Assembly (NCBI RefSeq): GCF_963676685.1
Contig: NC_092346.1
Location: forward strand, 78,941,821 to 79,005,820
Direction of reading: 5' to 3'
DNA length: 64,000 nucleotides
Source of the DNA: Mytilus edulis
Lineage: Eukaryota; Mollusca; Bivalvia; Mytilida; Mytilidae
The notes under the pieces are model-generated. The model did no database searches. It saw only the letters and a program-made list of their open reading frames with translations, and had not been told where the DNA came from. This document shows positions 1 through 12,640 of the stretch, piece by piece (the stretch's first letter is position 1; each line of letters begins with the position of its first letter). The position numbers and the translations under genes were made by a program.

Positions 1-3000
1 ATTCATGTAGATGTATGGCGTACTAAATAATAAGCCAGATATATTTGACGAGTAATATAACAAACACTGGATCGATATCACTGCTTCTGTATGTTTCGTC
101 CTAAAGAGCCTCACCAGACCAATACCTTTGAACTTACATGAAAAATCATTTAAAAAGTTTACTGATGATCGTATTAGATAAATAAAATCAGGAGCATGTT
201 TGTCTTTTCTAGCATTGCACAGGTCAAGTTGGTGGCACACAATGACCATACGAAACAACAAAATATAAACGAAGACATTATTTGACATCTTCTACCATAT
301 TGCATGAGAGTCAGGATGATGCCACTTACCTTTGTATAAAAAATAACATCTTCGACTTCATTTGTTAGGTATGTGTCGATGCCAAATTCATCTGCTAATC
401 TTAAGATGCGGTTTTGAGTTGGACCCACGTATGCACCACCTAGGTCGACATATTTCACTTTTGGATTCTTAAATGAAATTAAATAGAATGAATTTAATTA
501 AAATCAATTTTATTCTACATATAGCCTATAGAGATAAATAAACTGTAATAAAACATCAATAACGTTCAGAAAATTACAATTTACAAATAAGACAATACGA
601 CCAAAATGGTCCATTGAGCCCTCACGGAGTCAGTGTCCTTTATATTTAATTTAAAAACAAATTTATAATCTTTTACAAACTGAATGACTATTTCATATCT
701 TGATTTTAGAAAAATGTATCCGATGACACTGCCAACCAGTTAAGAACTTTATTTTTTTTATTCTGGGTGTTCTGCAGGTGGAATTTCTGTCCCTATCCAT
801 AATACCTTCATTTCAATTGCAAGCGGCAGTCTAAATTTCTGTCCTTTATCCAGGTCAACCCCCTACAGAAATAACCCATACAAAATTGGTCACGTCTTAA
901 AAGGCATGACATATTTGAGACTGCAGTGAATTAAAACAAATCTTAGTCTACATACGTTTCGCTTTACTGTTTTGAAAATTCTATTGTATATATTTTGTTC
1001 TATTGACAAAACAATTTGTCTCTCTGTCATGTTGCATAAAAAAAATTATATGATCACTGCTGGTATCTGAATTACAAGTGAGTACGTACTTTACATAGTT
1101 CCACTAAAAAGACATTATATGACATACAAACTTTCCCAGCTGGTTTTCGGGAAATAAATTAATTCTTCGGAACCATAAGTTATTTTGTTTGCAATATATT
1201 GTGTTTTGTCCACTTTTGTCAATGATATTTTTCTTTTACAAATTGCCTAAAAGTAAACAGTCAATTTGTTGAATTTTGTCCCAAAATTTCAGTCATTTTA
1301 CAAAATAACTAGGTATTTTTAGTCATTTTGTATAATGCCTATCAAGTTAAGGCATTTTATAAATTGCCTGAAAATTCAGTCATTTTACAAAATTCCTAAA
1401 TTTAGAAAATGTGATTAACATATATATAATGAATGACAAAACATAAAAGTCTGTATTCAACAAATAACAGTTAAGCAGCATATAGTGTTTTCCAATATAT
1501 ACGTCCCATATATAAAAGTAGAAAGATATAATATAATAATCCACGAGACAACAAATTGAACAATCTGACGTAAATCGAATCAACTAAATGTCTAGAAGGT
1601 GTCTAAAGTAATGCTTTATACAAACATCAGTTTTGTATAGTGCTGAACACTCTAGCTTTGCCTACTATTTTTTATTTCCCCTCTATTTCGACGAGGTATC
1701 GTCTTCTAATGAAATTGAAAAATAGAGGATAAAGAACAGCAGTACAAAAACACACATCAAAGAAAACAAAAACTGAGCAACACGAACCCCACTTAAAACC
1801 AGGGGTGCAACAGACACGTAAGCAGACCCTGCTTCAAGCTTAAAACAACTTGAAACTTCATAGTTACGCTTAAACAAATCAAGAACTTATACTCAATAAT
1901 TTCAGGAATGAATTAAGAGGTACAATGGTTAACCATGTAAAATTCTGTGGAAGTTTTGAATTTACCTTCGTTAAAATTATATCTTGAGCAAAGATTGAAT
2001 AACTAAACATTGAAATGCTTGACTAAGAACACACGAGGCATATTATCTCGACATTACATAATAAAAGTGATATAGAAATTAGTTGAGCTTGTCAAACACG
2101 AATATATGATTTTTATATGTGTAGTTTCTGTGTTGGTTATTTTTTTTTTCGTGTGTAATACTAATAACTTTGGTTTCTTACGTGTTCTGTAAATGTCCGT
2201 CCACCCACTCTATCTCGTGCCTCGAGTACAAGAACTTCAATTCCCTTTTCGTGTAATAGCTTCGCAGCAGACAAACCTGTAATAGATATTATTTCATTCC
2301 GTTAGTTTTATTTAACTGTTGCTTGTTTCTACTCTACTCTTGCACCTGATCAAATAATGACTTTTTTTCTCCTCTTGTTTTCGAATTTTCGCCAGATTTT
2401 CAGAAGCTTCTGATTTCATCCATTTATTGCCATTACAAAATTTTGTAGGGTTCGTGCTGACCAGTCCTCTTTTTTCTATGTTGTGTTTAGTGTACTGTTC
2501 TTTGTCTGATTGACTGTCTGTTTGTCTTTTTTTCCCTTTTTAGTGATGGCGTTGTCAAGTTTATTTTCGACTTCTGAGTTTACATATCCCATTCAGATAT
2601 TTCGACTCTCTCTCTCTCATAATTCTAATTTTGTCAAGACAAGAGACTAAGCAGTGGACTTGGTATAGATCGGTATATATTAGTCCGTTGGTTTTTCTCG
2701 TATATTGGTTTTAAACTAGTCATTTTTGGGACCCTTTAAGACCGTACTTTGACTTATAATAGTTTACTTTTATAAAATGTGACTTGGATGGAGAGTCGTC
2801 TCATTGGCATTCACACCACATTTTTATATATCTATCTTCTTCTCTGTATCTACGATTAAGACAGCTCTCATACCATACAAGATTTGTTTATGTACTAACG
2901 ATACCCCACAAAAAGGACAGTAAAGTTAATGCACAAAATGTTTGTTTTGGCATCTTAGCTCATCAACTTTATAAATCAGCGTTGTTGTCTTTCTTGCGTG

Positions 3001-6000
3001 CACTCACGTATACATAATTCATTGATTTCTTGTCACAATTAAGATAGAAGACAAGTAAACGCAGTTTTTCTTTTATTCATTTAGTATTGCAGGAGACTAT
3101 ATATCGATCATAAACTCATCAAATAATACCTCAAAAGACACTCGTTGGTTAGCAGTTTGTTAAATGTTGTCGATAAAAGAATATATTGGTAATTGTGATA
3201 GTATTTGATATGTTCGTCAGCAGGCAATATTCTGATTGAACGGTCTTTATTGGCTTATACAGATGACCTAATTGCTTTTTTGTAAACGAATAGCTTCAAT
3301 ATACAATAGTTAAGTTCGAGTAATAAGTCCTTGTGTATATATATTAAACTCTTCATACCACAAAGAATCCTGACGGATATTGATTGAAATCGCAAGTTGT
3401 TGATACAAAAATAATCGTACGATACACAAAGAGGTTCAAGCATAAGACACTGTTACTAGCAAAACACAAAATTGACAAGCCAAAAACATAATACGCTGAC
3501 AGCACTAAAACCGGGAAAATTTTAAACAAAACAGATAAAACACTATCATCTGAAAACAACCAAACGACAACCAACAGTATACAAAACACAGAATACTAAA
3601 GAATGAGAAAAACAAACCCACCCAGAAACCATGGTTGATCTCAGGTGCTACAGAACGGTATGTGACACTCGTCTAATCGAGTTTAATTATTTATAATTAC
3701 TTCTATGAAAGAAAGACGGAAGATACGAAAAGAATAGTTAAACTCATAATTAGAAAACGAACTGACAATGCCATGGGCATTACAGCCATAACAAAAAACG
3801 TAATAATTATAGTCTATATACATAGAAAACAAAAGTCTGACCAACACACAACTCAGCCACAAACAAGGTGTGATCTCAGGTGCTCTGGAAAGGTACAACT
3901 AGCTCCACACGTGACAACGGTTGTTAATGTAACTACAAATTCGGTGATAATTCTAATTAGGTAGGTGAGTAACATGAGAAAAGAGGACATAATAGTGGTT
4001 ACAACAATCGAAGTATCTGTGAAATTAAGCTATACTGAACAAACCAGTACGAAGGTAAGAAGATTTGATATGATTGCCAATTAACGAAACAACTCTTCAC
4101 TAGAAAATTTAAACAACTATATGTCAAGGTACGGCTTTCGATTTTGGCTTGTCAATTTTGTGTTTTGCTAGTAACAGTGTCTTATGCTTGAACCTCTTTG
4201 TGTATCGTACGATTATTTTTGTATCAACAACTTGCGATTTCAATCAATATCCATCAAGATTCTTTGTGGTATGCAGAGTTTAATATATATACACAAGGAC
4301 TTATTACTCGAACTTAACTATTGTACATTGAAGCTATTCGTTTACAAAAAAAGCAGTTAGGTCATCTGTATAAGCCAATAAAGACCGTTCAATCAGAATA
4401 TTGCCTGCTGACGAACATATCAAATACTATCACAATTACCAATATAATCTTTTATCGACAACATTTAACAAACTGTCAACCAGCCTCAGTCACACCTTAC
4501 CGGATAGCTTGAACGGACGTCCAACGGATAAAATGTCCGTTATACATCCGTTAGGCGTCCGTTTTGTACGGTACTCGTCCGTTTTGTATCCGTTACGTGT
4601 CCGTTATACATCCGTTGGAGGTCTGAAAGATAATTTCACCAACGGACTTCTACCGGACGTTTAACGGATAAAACGCATGTTGAACGAATGAGAAACGGAC
4701 TTCTACCGGACGTATAACGGATAAAACGGAGGATGAACGGATCTGAAACGGATAAATGCCAGTTGAAAATTTCGCGTTAGAAATGACAATTATTGGTATG
4801 TCAGATTTCTTAAGATTCATAAATTATTTTTTATTCATAATCGGTCTTAGAGTAAGGACACGTCTTCACAATCAAGCAGCTCTTATTCTGGCCAGACATT
4901 GTCCTTTGGCGGCATTTTGAAGAACAAACCAAAACCATTTACACAGAAACATTTTGAATATTAATGCGATTTACATGTGTTATTATTGTGGCATTTAATT
5001 TTTCCGTATATCTTGTTCATCCGTTTTATCCGGTACGCTTCCGTTAGGTGTCCGTTTTATGCGGTACTCGTCCGTTGGATGTACGTTCGACATCCGTTCT
5101 GTCCGGTACGTTTCCGTTTCTCGTACGTTGCATATCCGGTGTGTGTCCGTTAGGCATTCGTTACACGTCCGTTTTATTCGGTCAGTTCATCAACGGACTC
5201 CCAACGGATAACAATTTTGTCAACGGACAACATTTATTTTCATCCGTTAGGCGTCCGTTCGATCTATCCGGTAAGGTGTGACCGAGGTTTTAGCTATTAA
5301 AGTGTTTAGGCATGACAAAATGTGAAAAAAAGAAGAGAAAACCAACAAACTTATTTATGTTTCTGGAAAATTTTTTGAAATTTTGCATATGTGTTTCTAT
5401 AAGATTAGCTCTTTAAACATTCCAAAAAAGACAAGTTAATATAGAAAGCAACCAATGACAACAGCTGGACATAAAGTACACATTCAAAATACTATTATCG
5501 TGTTCCCGTCTCGGCTTCTACAGTTTCTGATGAAAGCTTATCCTAAATGTTTATCGAATGCAGCAATTTAGTATGTTACAAAAATATAAAGATAAGTAGC
5601 AATCAGATGAGAAGGTTAATACATAAACATTTAAAAATAGGCAAATCCTCATTTGATCCTTTGGAGGGGGGAGGTAAATATACAAAATATCTCGACTGTT
5701 TTCGAGCTTAGTACGTTTTCCATTATATTTTTTTCCATGAAAAATAAGATAACAAATTACATCAGAATCGGTCGCTTCCATATTCTTTAGATATTCTTTT
5801 GATGTTGTCGTGATACCGACAGTTTGACATAATATCGACATTATCAAATTATCAACATTTGAACGAAAATTTGTTATCTAAACTGAAAATCTAATTATAA
5901 AATAAATTCTCGGGACGATAAAAAAAAAGTATCAACGTGTTCAGAAACATCCTTTTTCATGAAGTGCTTCATAACTAGCAAAGAGCACTGCTTTATCCGA

Positions 6001-9000
6001 TTATTAATCAAAGGGTGTATTACGATAGAGCACTGCTTTACCCGATTAATAATCAAAGGGTGTATTACGATAGAGCACTGCTTTACCCGATTATTAATCA
6101 AAGGGTGTATTACGATAGAGCACTGCTTTACCCGATTATTAATCAAAGGGTGTATTACGATAGAGCACTGCTTTACCCGATTATTTATCAAAGGGTGTAT
6201 TACGATAGAGCAGCTTTACCCAATTATTAACAAAGGGTGTATTACGACAGAGCACTGCTTTTCTCGATTATTAATCAAAGGGTGTATTACGATAGAGCAC
6301 TGCTTTACCCGATTAATAATCAAAGGGTGTATTGCGACAGAGCACTGCTTTACCCGATTATTAATCAAAGGGTGTATTACGATAGAACACTGCTTTACCA
6401 GATTATTAATCAAATGGTGTATTACGATAGAGCACTGCTTTACCCGATTATTAATCAAAGGGTGTATTACGATAGAGCACTGCTTTACCCGATTATTAAT
6501 CAAAGGGTGTATTACGATAGAGCACTGGTTTACCCGATTATTAATCAAAGGGTGTATTACGATTAAAGCACTTGTTTAATCTTTACTTTAAACTTGTAAT
6601 CTTGTCCTAGATTTATTTCTTTAAATAAACACGTGAACGGGGCCTGGTTTTCGAAAGTATAATACGATATAGTCATAGTCATAAGATTTATCTTATGACA
6701 TATTTTATGATCGTCCTATGACTATCATGTGATATGTCATACCGGGGTGTAAATCAAAGCTATCGTAAGAGAGTCATAGCTATGATGCTCTTATGACTGT
6801 CATAAATGAACATTATTTTCTATTATTTTAAATAATGATTAAAAAGTGATAAATATAAAAATGAAAATGAAAAGTATGAACATATTTTAAATTATTACCC
6901 TTCTTAATATTTACGAATATTTTATTTTTTTAATTATAAAGAACATGAAATTTTATACAAAAAGGATTTGAAATATGAGTTTGATAATTTGTTTAAATTT
7001 AGTTTGTAATATTTAATAAATCTTGAACTTTGCTTTGGTGTATCATACATGCATTGTTATTTAACTGAGAATACTTTTTAGATTTGGTACATCGAGTACC
7101 CGCTTAACGAAATGCCCGTGCACATAGTGATACATTAATATAGTACAATTAAATATACTAGGAACGAAATAATATGTATATTTATTAAACAAAACCCTAA
7201 AGAATAGAAAAGAATTCCAAATATTGTATGTCGCAGGAAATTCAAATTTTAATTCACATAGTTGAGAAAAATAAAATCTTTACTATTTAGCTAATACAAC
7301 AAATATTTGTATTGCAATTAACATTGAAATATAATTGAAATGTAATTAAAATTTCAGTTAACGATCATAATAATTCTTTATTCCGTAAGCAAATATACAG
7401 CTCATAGGATTAAATACATACACAAATTATACAGTTTACATAAACATAAACAGCATTAATATATAGCGGAGTTTGGCATACAATTTACGTTGGTAATAAT
7501 GGTACATATCAAAAATCAAGTGTTACGAATTTTCTCTGCCTCATACAGGTATTTACCCAGATTATTTAATTCTTTAATAAGACCATCATAAGTCATGTCG
7601 CGTGAGGTTTTATGTTTACGACAAAAGTTATTACAAATCGTAACTTGGGACCCTTTCGAAAACACATCTTACGACTATGACATGTCATAAGACCACCAAA
7701 AGACATGTCTTAGTCATAAGATACTTTCGGAAACCAGGCCCCAGATGTTGATATATCAAAAAGATACTTTATTACAAAACAAGACAAAAACACCACACAT
7801 ATTCGACCAAAAAGAATAAGAAAATTATAATAAGGATACAATATATGCTTTACAGACAATATATTTGGCTTCTATCGAATTCCCTAGATGCAGAGTGCCG
7901 AGAGTTTTGATGCAATACGTAGCGGTTATTTGACATAGATTATTTTATCGTTTACCGGCAATCATTCTGCTCATTGTTAATCTTTAAAAATTATTACTTT
8001 ACTTTTTAAATATTCTGTTTCTTTGATATTTAAGCATCTGCACGCTTTATCTATATATTTCTTATGCATAACATACACAGTTTTATCACTTTATTTTTAT
8101 TCTTGGTATAGATATAGGAAGATGTGGTGTGAGTGCCAATGAGACAACTCTCCATCCAAATAACAATTTATAAAAGTAAACCTTGGTTTATTTTTGCAAT
8201 AAGTACTTATTCATGATTCACACCGTATCCCCATGAAATTTTGTTTTGAAAGTAGAAATCTAATTTATAGAAGCTTAGGATGATGTGTGAAAAAAACGGG
8301 GAATTTTACAACTATCAATTCGTTTTAAAATGGTCATCAAAAACACCGCTCGGACAAAATTGAAATTTATTTTGATGAGAATACGGATATAATTAGGGGG
8401 AAAAGCACAATACAAGCAGACGTTGAAAATCATACAGAAAATAGTTAGTTTGTATGGAATGTAAAAAAGTGGTTATTTAGCCGAATAACTTTTCCTGTGT
8501 TCCATGTGTAAACAGTCTCTGAAATTCATTGGTCTGTACAGAGTAAATTCGATATAGTTTTGGAAATATTTTAAAATACAGTGCCAGCTTTGTAATCGTA
8601 TAAACCAGGTCTACTCAGGACGGACAGCAACATCGGAATGAAGCATTAGAAACGAAGGCTGAGAAATACATGGGCACTTGATTTGGCAGAAATAAAATAA
8701 CAAAATTCAGGTTCCGAACAGTCTGAATAAAGCCAGCCCCGAGTATCCACTTGCGTCTTCAAACGCAAGTTGATAGTTGGGGCTGGCTGTAGTCAGACCA
8801 GTTCCGTGTTCCCTGATTCCGTTATAATTTTTTTCTCGAAATTTACAATCAAACGACTGACTTTTTATTATTCAAACGGCAAGAGACTGTAAAAAAGCTA
8901 GATCTTGAAATCATTTACATTTTATATTCGTGTTAATTTACGCTTGCATGGATATTCGGTGTTTTTTTTGTTTTGAGTTGGAAATAATGTACATGTACAA

Positions 9001-11751
9001 GTTGGGAGACAAAACGACTGAAAGAAAAAAGTAAACGTTGGAAAATTTTGAGTATGTGTAGTATAATTGTCACAGTAACATTTCAGTCTCTTGGTAAATA
9101 TTAGTTTAAGTCTTAAAACTTTTGCTCTTCTCTAGAAAATTCAAACCATACTGAAATATAAGGAGATGCGGTAAAATTTCCAATTAATCAACTTTCCACC
9201 AAAGACGAAATGACGGAAATGCTAGCCTTCTTACATTGCTACTACATTTCAGATCTCCAAATTATCATTCCATTATTTGAACTGCATATTCAAAAATATG
9301 CATTGTCACCAAATTACTTATAGAGCACGTGTCATCATATTGTTTAACATTTGTCCGTTCGACCGTTAATCCCACACTTAGTATATATAGGGTTAATTCG
9401 GCTAATTATTTAGGACTACAGTTGTTTTGCTTCAGCTTTAAAACTATGTACCTGGTGTTACTACTCATATTATAGGTGCGCATATCGTCTGGATTTTATT
9501 TTTTGTTTCATGACAGGTTGCTGGATTAGGCATTTTGATAAAATACAAAGGCACACGGAGTACAGACTCTGGCTTACATCTGATACAGGTTGAATTTCAA
9601 GCTGGAACTTTTAAATTTCGAAGTTGTTTTACTTATATAAAGAATGCATATATGATCTCAAGCTTTGTTATGTAAATAATTTTTCACAAATGACAGAATG
9701 TTGAAATTTTTGAAATTTTGCATACAGTTTCCTAACCCGAATAATTCAGTCCCTCCCCGTAATCAATCTCTCCTACTTACTTAATGTAGTAAGCGGAATA
9801 TAACGACTGAATTATTCGGGTTAACAATTTGCAAGGTTTGTCCGACTTGCTGAGCAAACAAGTAACACATTAAATTTACACCACGTAGAGTACACTATAC
9901 TACATGTATTGTATGTACAAAGTCAAGAATATGACAGCCGTTTATCATTCTTTTGATGTTTTTCAGCGTTTGATTTCGTCATCTGATAAGGGATTTTTTC
10001 GTTTTGAATTTTTCTTGGAGTTTTGTTATTTTATTTTTTGGAATGTGTATTTTATCAGGATCATTATTTTTCCTCATAATTTTCACAAATAACAGAATGT
10101 TTAATCTTTTTTGACTGATGCATCAAATGTGTCTTTTATAAACATTGTATTGTATCGTCCCGAACATGCATGAACTATTTGCCACTGAACGTTAAACAAC
10201 CATCAAACTGAGCAATTAAAAAACTGTTAAATGAATCAAATTTCTTAAAATACTATATTTCTGCATCACGGGATGCAGTGATGATACCACCATTGTCTAA
10301 TATGATGCAGTTAAAAATCAGTAATTCGGATGAATCTCACGTGAAATGTTTCATTTAATTTTCACGTAAACTTAACAAAAATCTGAAGGTATTTTTTATG
10401 GTTTTAATCAAATTTTAGAACAAAGATATTATTTAAATAATTTTATTTCAAAAATTACGTGAATTTAACGTGTACACAATTCCGATGATTTATGCATGAA
10501 CTATTATCATAAGATTCACATGGATCCTGTTCACGCAAGTTTCAAGTATGTGCTCGTTTGATGTGAAAATCAGACGATATTAATATTAATTCATATGAGT
10601 GAAATTCCATGTGCAGGACGAAATAAAATTATATCTGATTCAGTAGAATTTTATATTGCATTACTAGGAACTTTACGACAGTCGACAGGGGAAATGAAAA
10701 TAAAATAATACTCATTCAGATCCCGACACATATTTTTTTCTCCATTTCTCTGAGAAGGAATAACGTTATATTCCGTACACCATAACGTCACACGTATTTG
10801 GTCAAATTCTAGGCCTATCGACCAACTTTGAAGCCATTTATTTCAAAAACAAGGATGGTGACATATGAGTTTCTATACGTGTATGGATTCACTATGCAAT
10901 CCTGGATATTATGTTAGTTTTTTGTTTTTCTCCGTATATAAGAAAATAGCCATCCATTCGAAAATCTAAAAAGGTAAGCCGAAAAAAAGGCATTTCCCCT
11001 ATATACCTAAGTAAATTTGTCGCCAAAATTGACGTTTTCCTATGAAAATTACAAAAAAACAAAAATGGTGACCCCCATTTTTTATTACATATTCCGATGT
11101 AACTCGATTCAAAGTACACGTATGCCAAAAATTTTGGAAATCGGGAGATATGCCATTCGGTATCGTGTTACCTTAATGAGAGAGTACAATCACTTTAAAA
11201 TTAAAATAACACTATAAGATATTACATCAATTTGATATGAAGGCTGTCGCATATGCGTTGTATGATAATTTTTTTGTGCTTACTTTTCCGAATGACACAA
11301 TTTATCAGTCTTCATTGTGAGTTTGCCGAAATTTTGTTTTGTTTACGAGTTCATTTCCATTCGACTTTCCGTCCACATATCCGTATTCCTTTTAATAAGT
11401 ATCGATTGTTCTAGCATTTTCGCTGAACGATTCCAAAATACAAAAATCAGTAAAAAATTATATATATATACGTCGTATATTCAAAAAGCGTCATCAGCCC
11501 CAATAACCAAATATAATGTATGCAATGTCCAATAAAATAAACAAACAAAGAACGTGATGTAATCCCTGTTTCACTTACAGAGATTATGTAAATCAATCGT
11601 TAACTAAATTGAGCATACTTTTAGCCTTGCTACAATACAACCGAAGACGAAAATCGCATGTTTACATAAATATTTTAAAAATAACATGAATACAAATATA
11701 CTTACCACTTAAACCAGCTCCGACCACAATAACGTCTGCTTGGTTAGCCAT
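1..11751 (-). CDS. MAO: Monoamine oxidase-like flavoprotein, 5' part (gene runs off the left edge)
   Basis: Flavin amine oxidases of this family oxidatively deaminate biogenic amines and are anchored in the outer mitochondrial membrane. Three coding exons join in frame on the minus strand: 11706-11751, 2182-2276 and 330-467, each with GT and AG at the introns. Together they give about 93 residues: an N-terminal beta strand with the dinucleotide motif GAGLSG, then [11 protein letters not shown] (the Glu that binds the FAD ribose and the family's RDRVGGR motif), then [17 protein letters not shown], typical of MAO A/B. The start ATG at 11751 places the GxGxxG only about ten residues in, shorter than the vertebrate leader. 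The covalent-FAD cysteine and C-terminal membrane helix would lie outside the window. Intron 1 is 9.4 kb and full of repeats. MAO itself is the best fit; a MAO-like invertebrate paralogue cannot be excluded. Confidence 0.88.
330..467 (-). CDS. MAO: MAO-like exon 3
   Basis: Acceptor TTTAAG and donor GTAAGT give a 46-codon phase-0 exon starting [11 protein letters not shown] and ending [21 protein letters not shown] is a highly conserved MAO A/B segment. The next exon must lie to the left of the window; 1-329 is intron sequence with nothing else recognised. Confidence 0.92.
1683..1850 (-). mobile_element. Penelope-like 3' tail fragment
   Basis: Minus-strand match to the tail: AACACGAACCCCACTTAAAA and GGGTGCAACAGACACGTAAG, with diverged flanks. 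In MAO-like intron 2. Confidence 0.5.
2182..2276 (-). CDS. MAO: MAO-like exon 2
   Basis: Bounded by a TTACAG acceptor and a GTAAGA donor. It continues the FAD domain with [20 protein letters not shown] and then [12 protein letters not shown]. The exon leaves phase 0, which matches exon 3. Confidence 0.9.
2440..2600 (+). mobile_element. Penelope-like 3' tail fragment, diverged
   Basis: GGTTCGTGCTGACCAGTC, TTTCTATGTTGTGTTTAGTG and GATGGCGTTGTCAAGTTTAT follow the order of the tail. In MAO-like intron 1. Confidence 0.45.
2615..2830 (+). repeat. Interspersed repeat (family M), 3' part
   Basis: CCGTTGGTTTTTCTCGTATA, GGGACCCTTTAAGACCGTAC and TCGTCTCATTGGCATTCACA. In MAO-like intron 1. Confidence 0.55.
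3147..4481. repeat. Inverted repeat with ~340 bp arms bracketing two tail fragments
   Basis: Arm 3147-3486 is the reverse complement of 4142-4481 with only scattered mismatches. The 655-base centre holds two diverged minus-strand Penelope-like tails (about 3490-3665 and 3690-3975). The right arm stops where the foldback element at 4484 begins. Confidence 0.8.
4484..5287. mobile_element. Foldback element rich in ACGGA/TCCGT sub-repeats, copy A
   Basis: Ends CCTCAGTCACACCTTACCGG and CCGGTAAGGTGTGACCGAGG are inverted repeats. The left half is dense in AACGGAY, the right half in RTCCGTT, so the whole can fold into a long imperfect hairpin around a unique AT-rich centre (about 4760-5000). No coding capacity. 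Shares most of its sequence with 29741-30693. Confidence 0.8.
5982..6565. repeat. 45-bp tandem repeat, about 13 copies
   Basis: Unit: GAGCACTGCTTTACCCGATT followed by ATTAATCAAAGGGTGTATTACGATA. Copies are near identical except one 39-base unit near 6210-6240. Because 45 is a multiple of three and the unit has few stops, long frames stay open on both strands; I treat these as non-coding. Confidence 0.95.
6639..7742. mobile_element. TIR element without coding capacity, 1.1 kb
   Basis: Left end GGGGCCTGGTTTTCGAAAGT and right end ACTTTCGGAAACCAGGCCCC are inverted. Subterminal TCATAAGA/TCTTATGA motifs recur at both sides. The interior is AT-rich with no protein. Flanking target duplication not evident. 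Confidence 0.7.
8111..8182 (-). repeat. Short fragment of a common interspersed repeat (family M)
   Basis: AGGAAGATGTGGTGTGAGTG and AATGAGACAACTCTCCATCC form the tail of the repeat seen more fully at 19615-19925 and 27244-27693. Confidence 0.6.
8716..8804. repeat. 89-base hairpin
   Basis: Arms 8716-8756 and 8763-8804 pair along most of their length (AGCCAGCCCC with GGGGCTGGCT, ACTTGCGT with ACGCAAGT) around a six-base loop. It may be a very small foldback transposon or a structured RNA. Confidence 0.7.
9733..9823. mobile_element. 91-base palindromic element
   Basis: Perfect 19-base ends TAACCCGAATAATTCAGTC and its complement. Size and form fit a miniature foldback element. Confidence 0.7.
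9925..10065 (+). repeat. Interspersed repeat (family V), copy 1
   Basis: AAGAATATGACAGCCGTTTA and TTTCGTTTTGAATTTTTCTT recur in order at 29360-29480 and, diverged, at 62100-62215. Confidence 0.5.
10066..11705. other. MAO-like intron 1, no gene seen
   Basis: AT-rich sequence; open frames are short, overlap on both strands and have no recognisable domain. Nothing further supported. Confidence 0.5.
11706..11751 (-). CDS. MAO: MAO-like exon 1 (start codon, Rossmann motif)
   Basis: The exon encodes [16 protein letters not shown], with the last glycine codon split (phase 1). The donor on the minus strand reads GTAAGT. The hydrophobic strand [10 protein letters not shown] is the FAD ADP-binding fingerprint. 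A further non-coding 5' exon could exist upstream; none is visible. Confidence 0.85.
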
Positions 11752-12264
11752 ATTGAGGACAAGGACAAAGATAAAGCAGACGATACAATATTAGAGAGCA
11801 GAAAATCGATCATTCTATGATGAGGTTCAGTTCAGGAGATATACCAATAAAATTCTTCATTTAATGAAAACAGATCAATAAAAATCTTTGACACTGATTT
11901 AGAAGGCATTTTGCATGAATTGGTAGCAAAACTTATACCATTTCGTCGAACCTGAAATATAATAATATGCACGTTACCAGTAAGAAAGTAGAAAAACTAA
12001 TATTTCAATTCGAAAAAAATACATTAGATGTATGTTTCATCATAATACGTTATTCTGATTGGCGAACTAGCAATCTCGTGATATTCCTTGATCAATTGCA
12101 TTACACAATGCAACTTTTCATTCATGATGACACGAGGTCCCACAATAAAGGGCACAGGTAAATGAAATAAAAACTTGATAAAAGGCGTGTTTTCATGATC
12201 CTATAGGTAAAAATGTAATTATAAGTATTGAATGCTTTTTTTTTGCAGAGTACTTTAAAAGGTT

Positions 12265-12333
12265 GTAAAAGCGTTGACCGTGCGCAGATTTTTCCGCGCT
12301 TCATACAAAATGTACTTCGGTCAACGCTTTTAC
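12265..12333. repeat. 69-base hairpin
   Basis: GTAAAAGCGTTGACCG and CGGTCAACGCTTTTAC are perfect 16-base arms around a 37-base loop. Confidence 0.7.
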
Positions 12334-12477
12334 ACCCCAATAAATTTACAAAAAAGAGCATTCAATTCTTAATTGAAAACAAAACAGAAAAATGGTTTTA
12401 CGTATCAGGCCGATATTATTTGATTTTATCTTCGGGTCATCACAAAGATGACATAAAACTGAGAATGGAAATGGGGA

Positions 12478-12640
12478 ATGTGTCAAAGAAACAACAACCC
12501 GACCATAGAAAAAAACCAAACAACAACAGCAAAAGGTCACCAACTGGTCTTCAATGTAGCGAGAAATTCCCGCACCCGGTGGCGTTCTTCAGCTGGCCCC
12601 TAAACAAATATATACTAGTTCAGTGATAATGAACGCCATG
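12478..12640 (+). repeat. SINE-like interspersed repeat (family C), copy 1
   Basis: ACAACAACCCGACCATAG, GAGAAATTCCCGCACCCGGT and TACTAGTTCAGTGATAATGA are shared in order with 58990-59150. Confidence 0.65.

Noticed and set aside
5895-6579. Long repetitive open frames on both strands
   Set aside because: They are read-through of the 45-bp satellite; the repeat length is a multiple of three, so open frames follow without selection.
6639-7742. 8-base target duplication typical of hAT elements around the TIR element
   Set aside because: The eight bases on each side do not match, so no superfamily is assigned.
12228-12626. 132-codon plus-strand frame
   Set aside because: It spans a hairpin and a family C interspersed repeat; composition is not protein-like.
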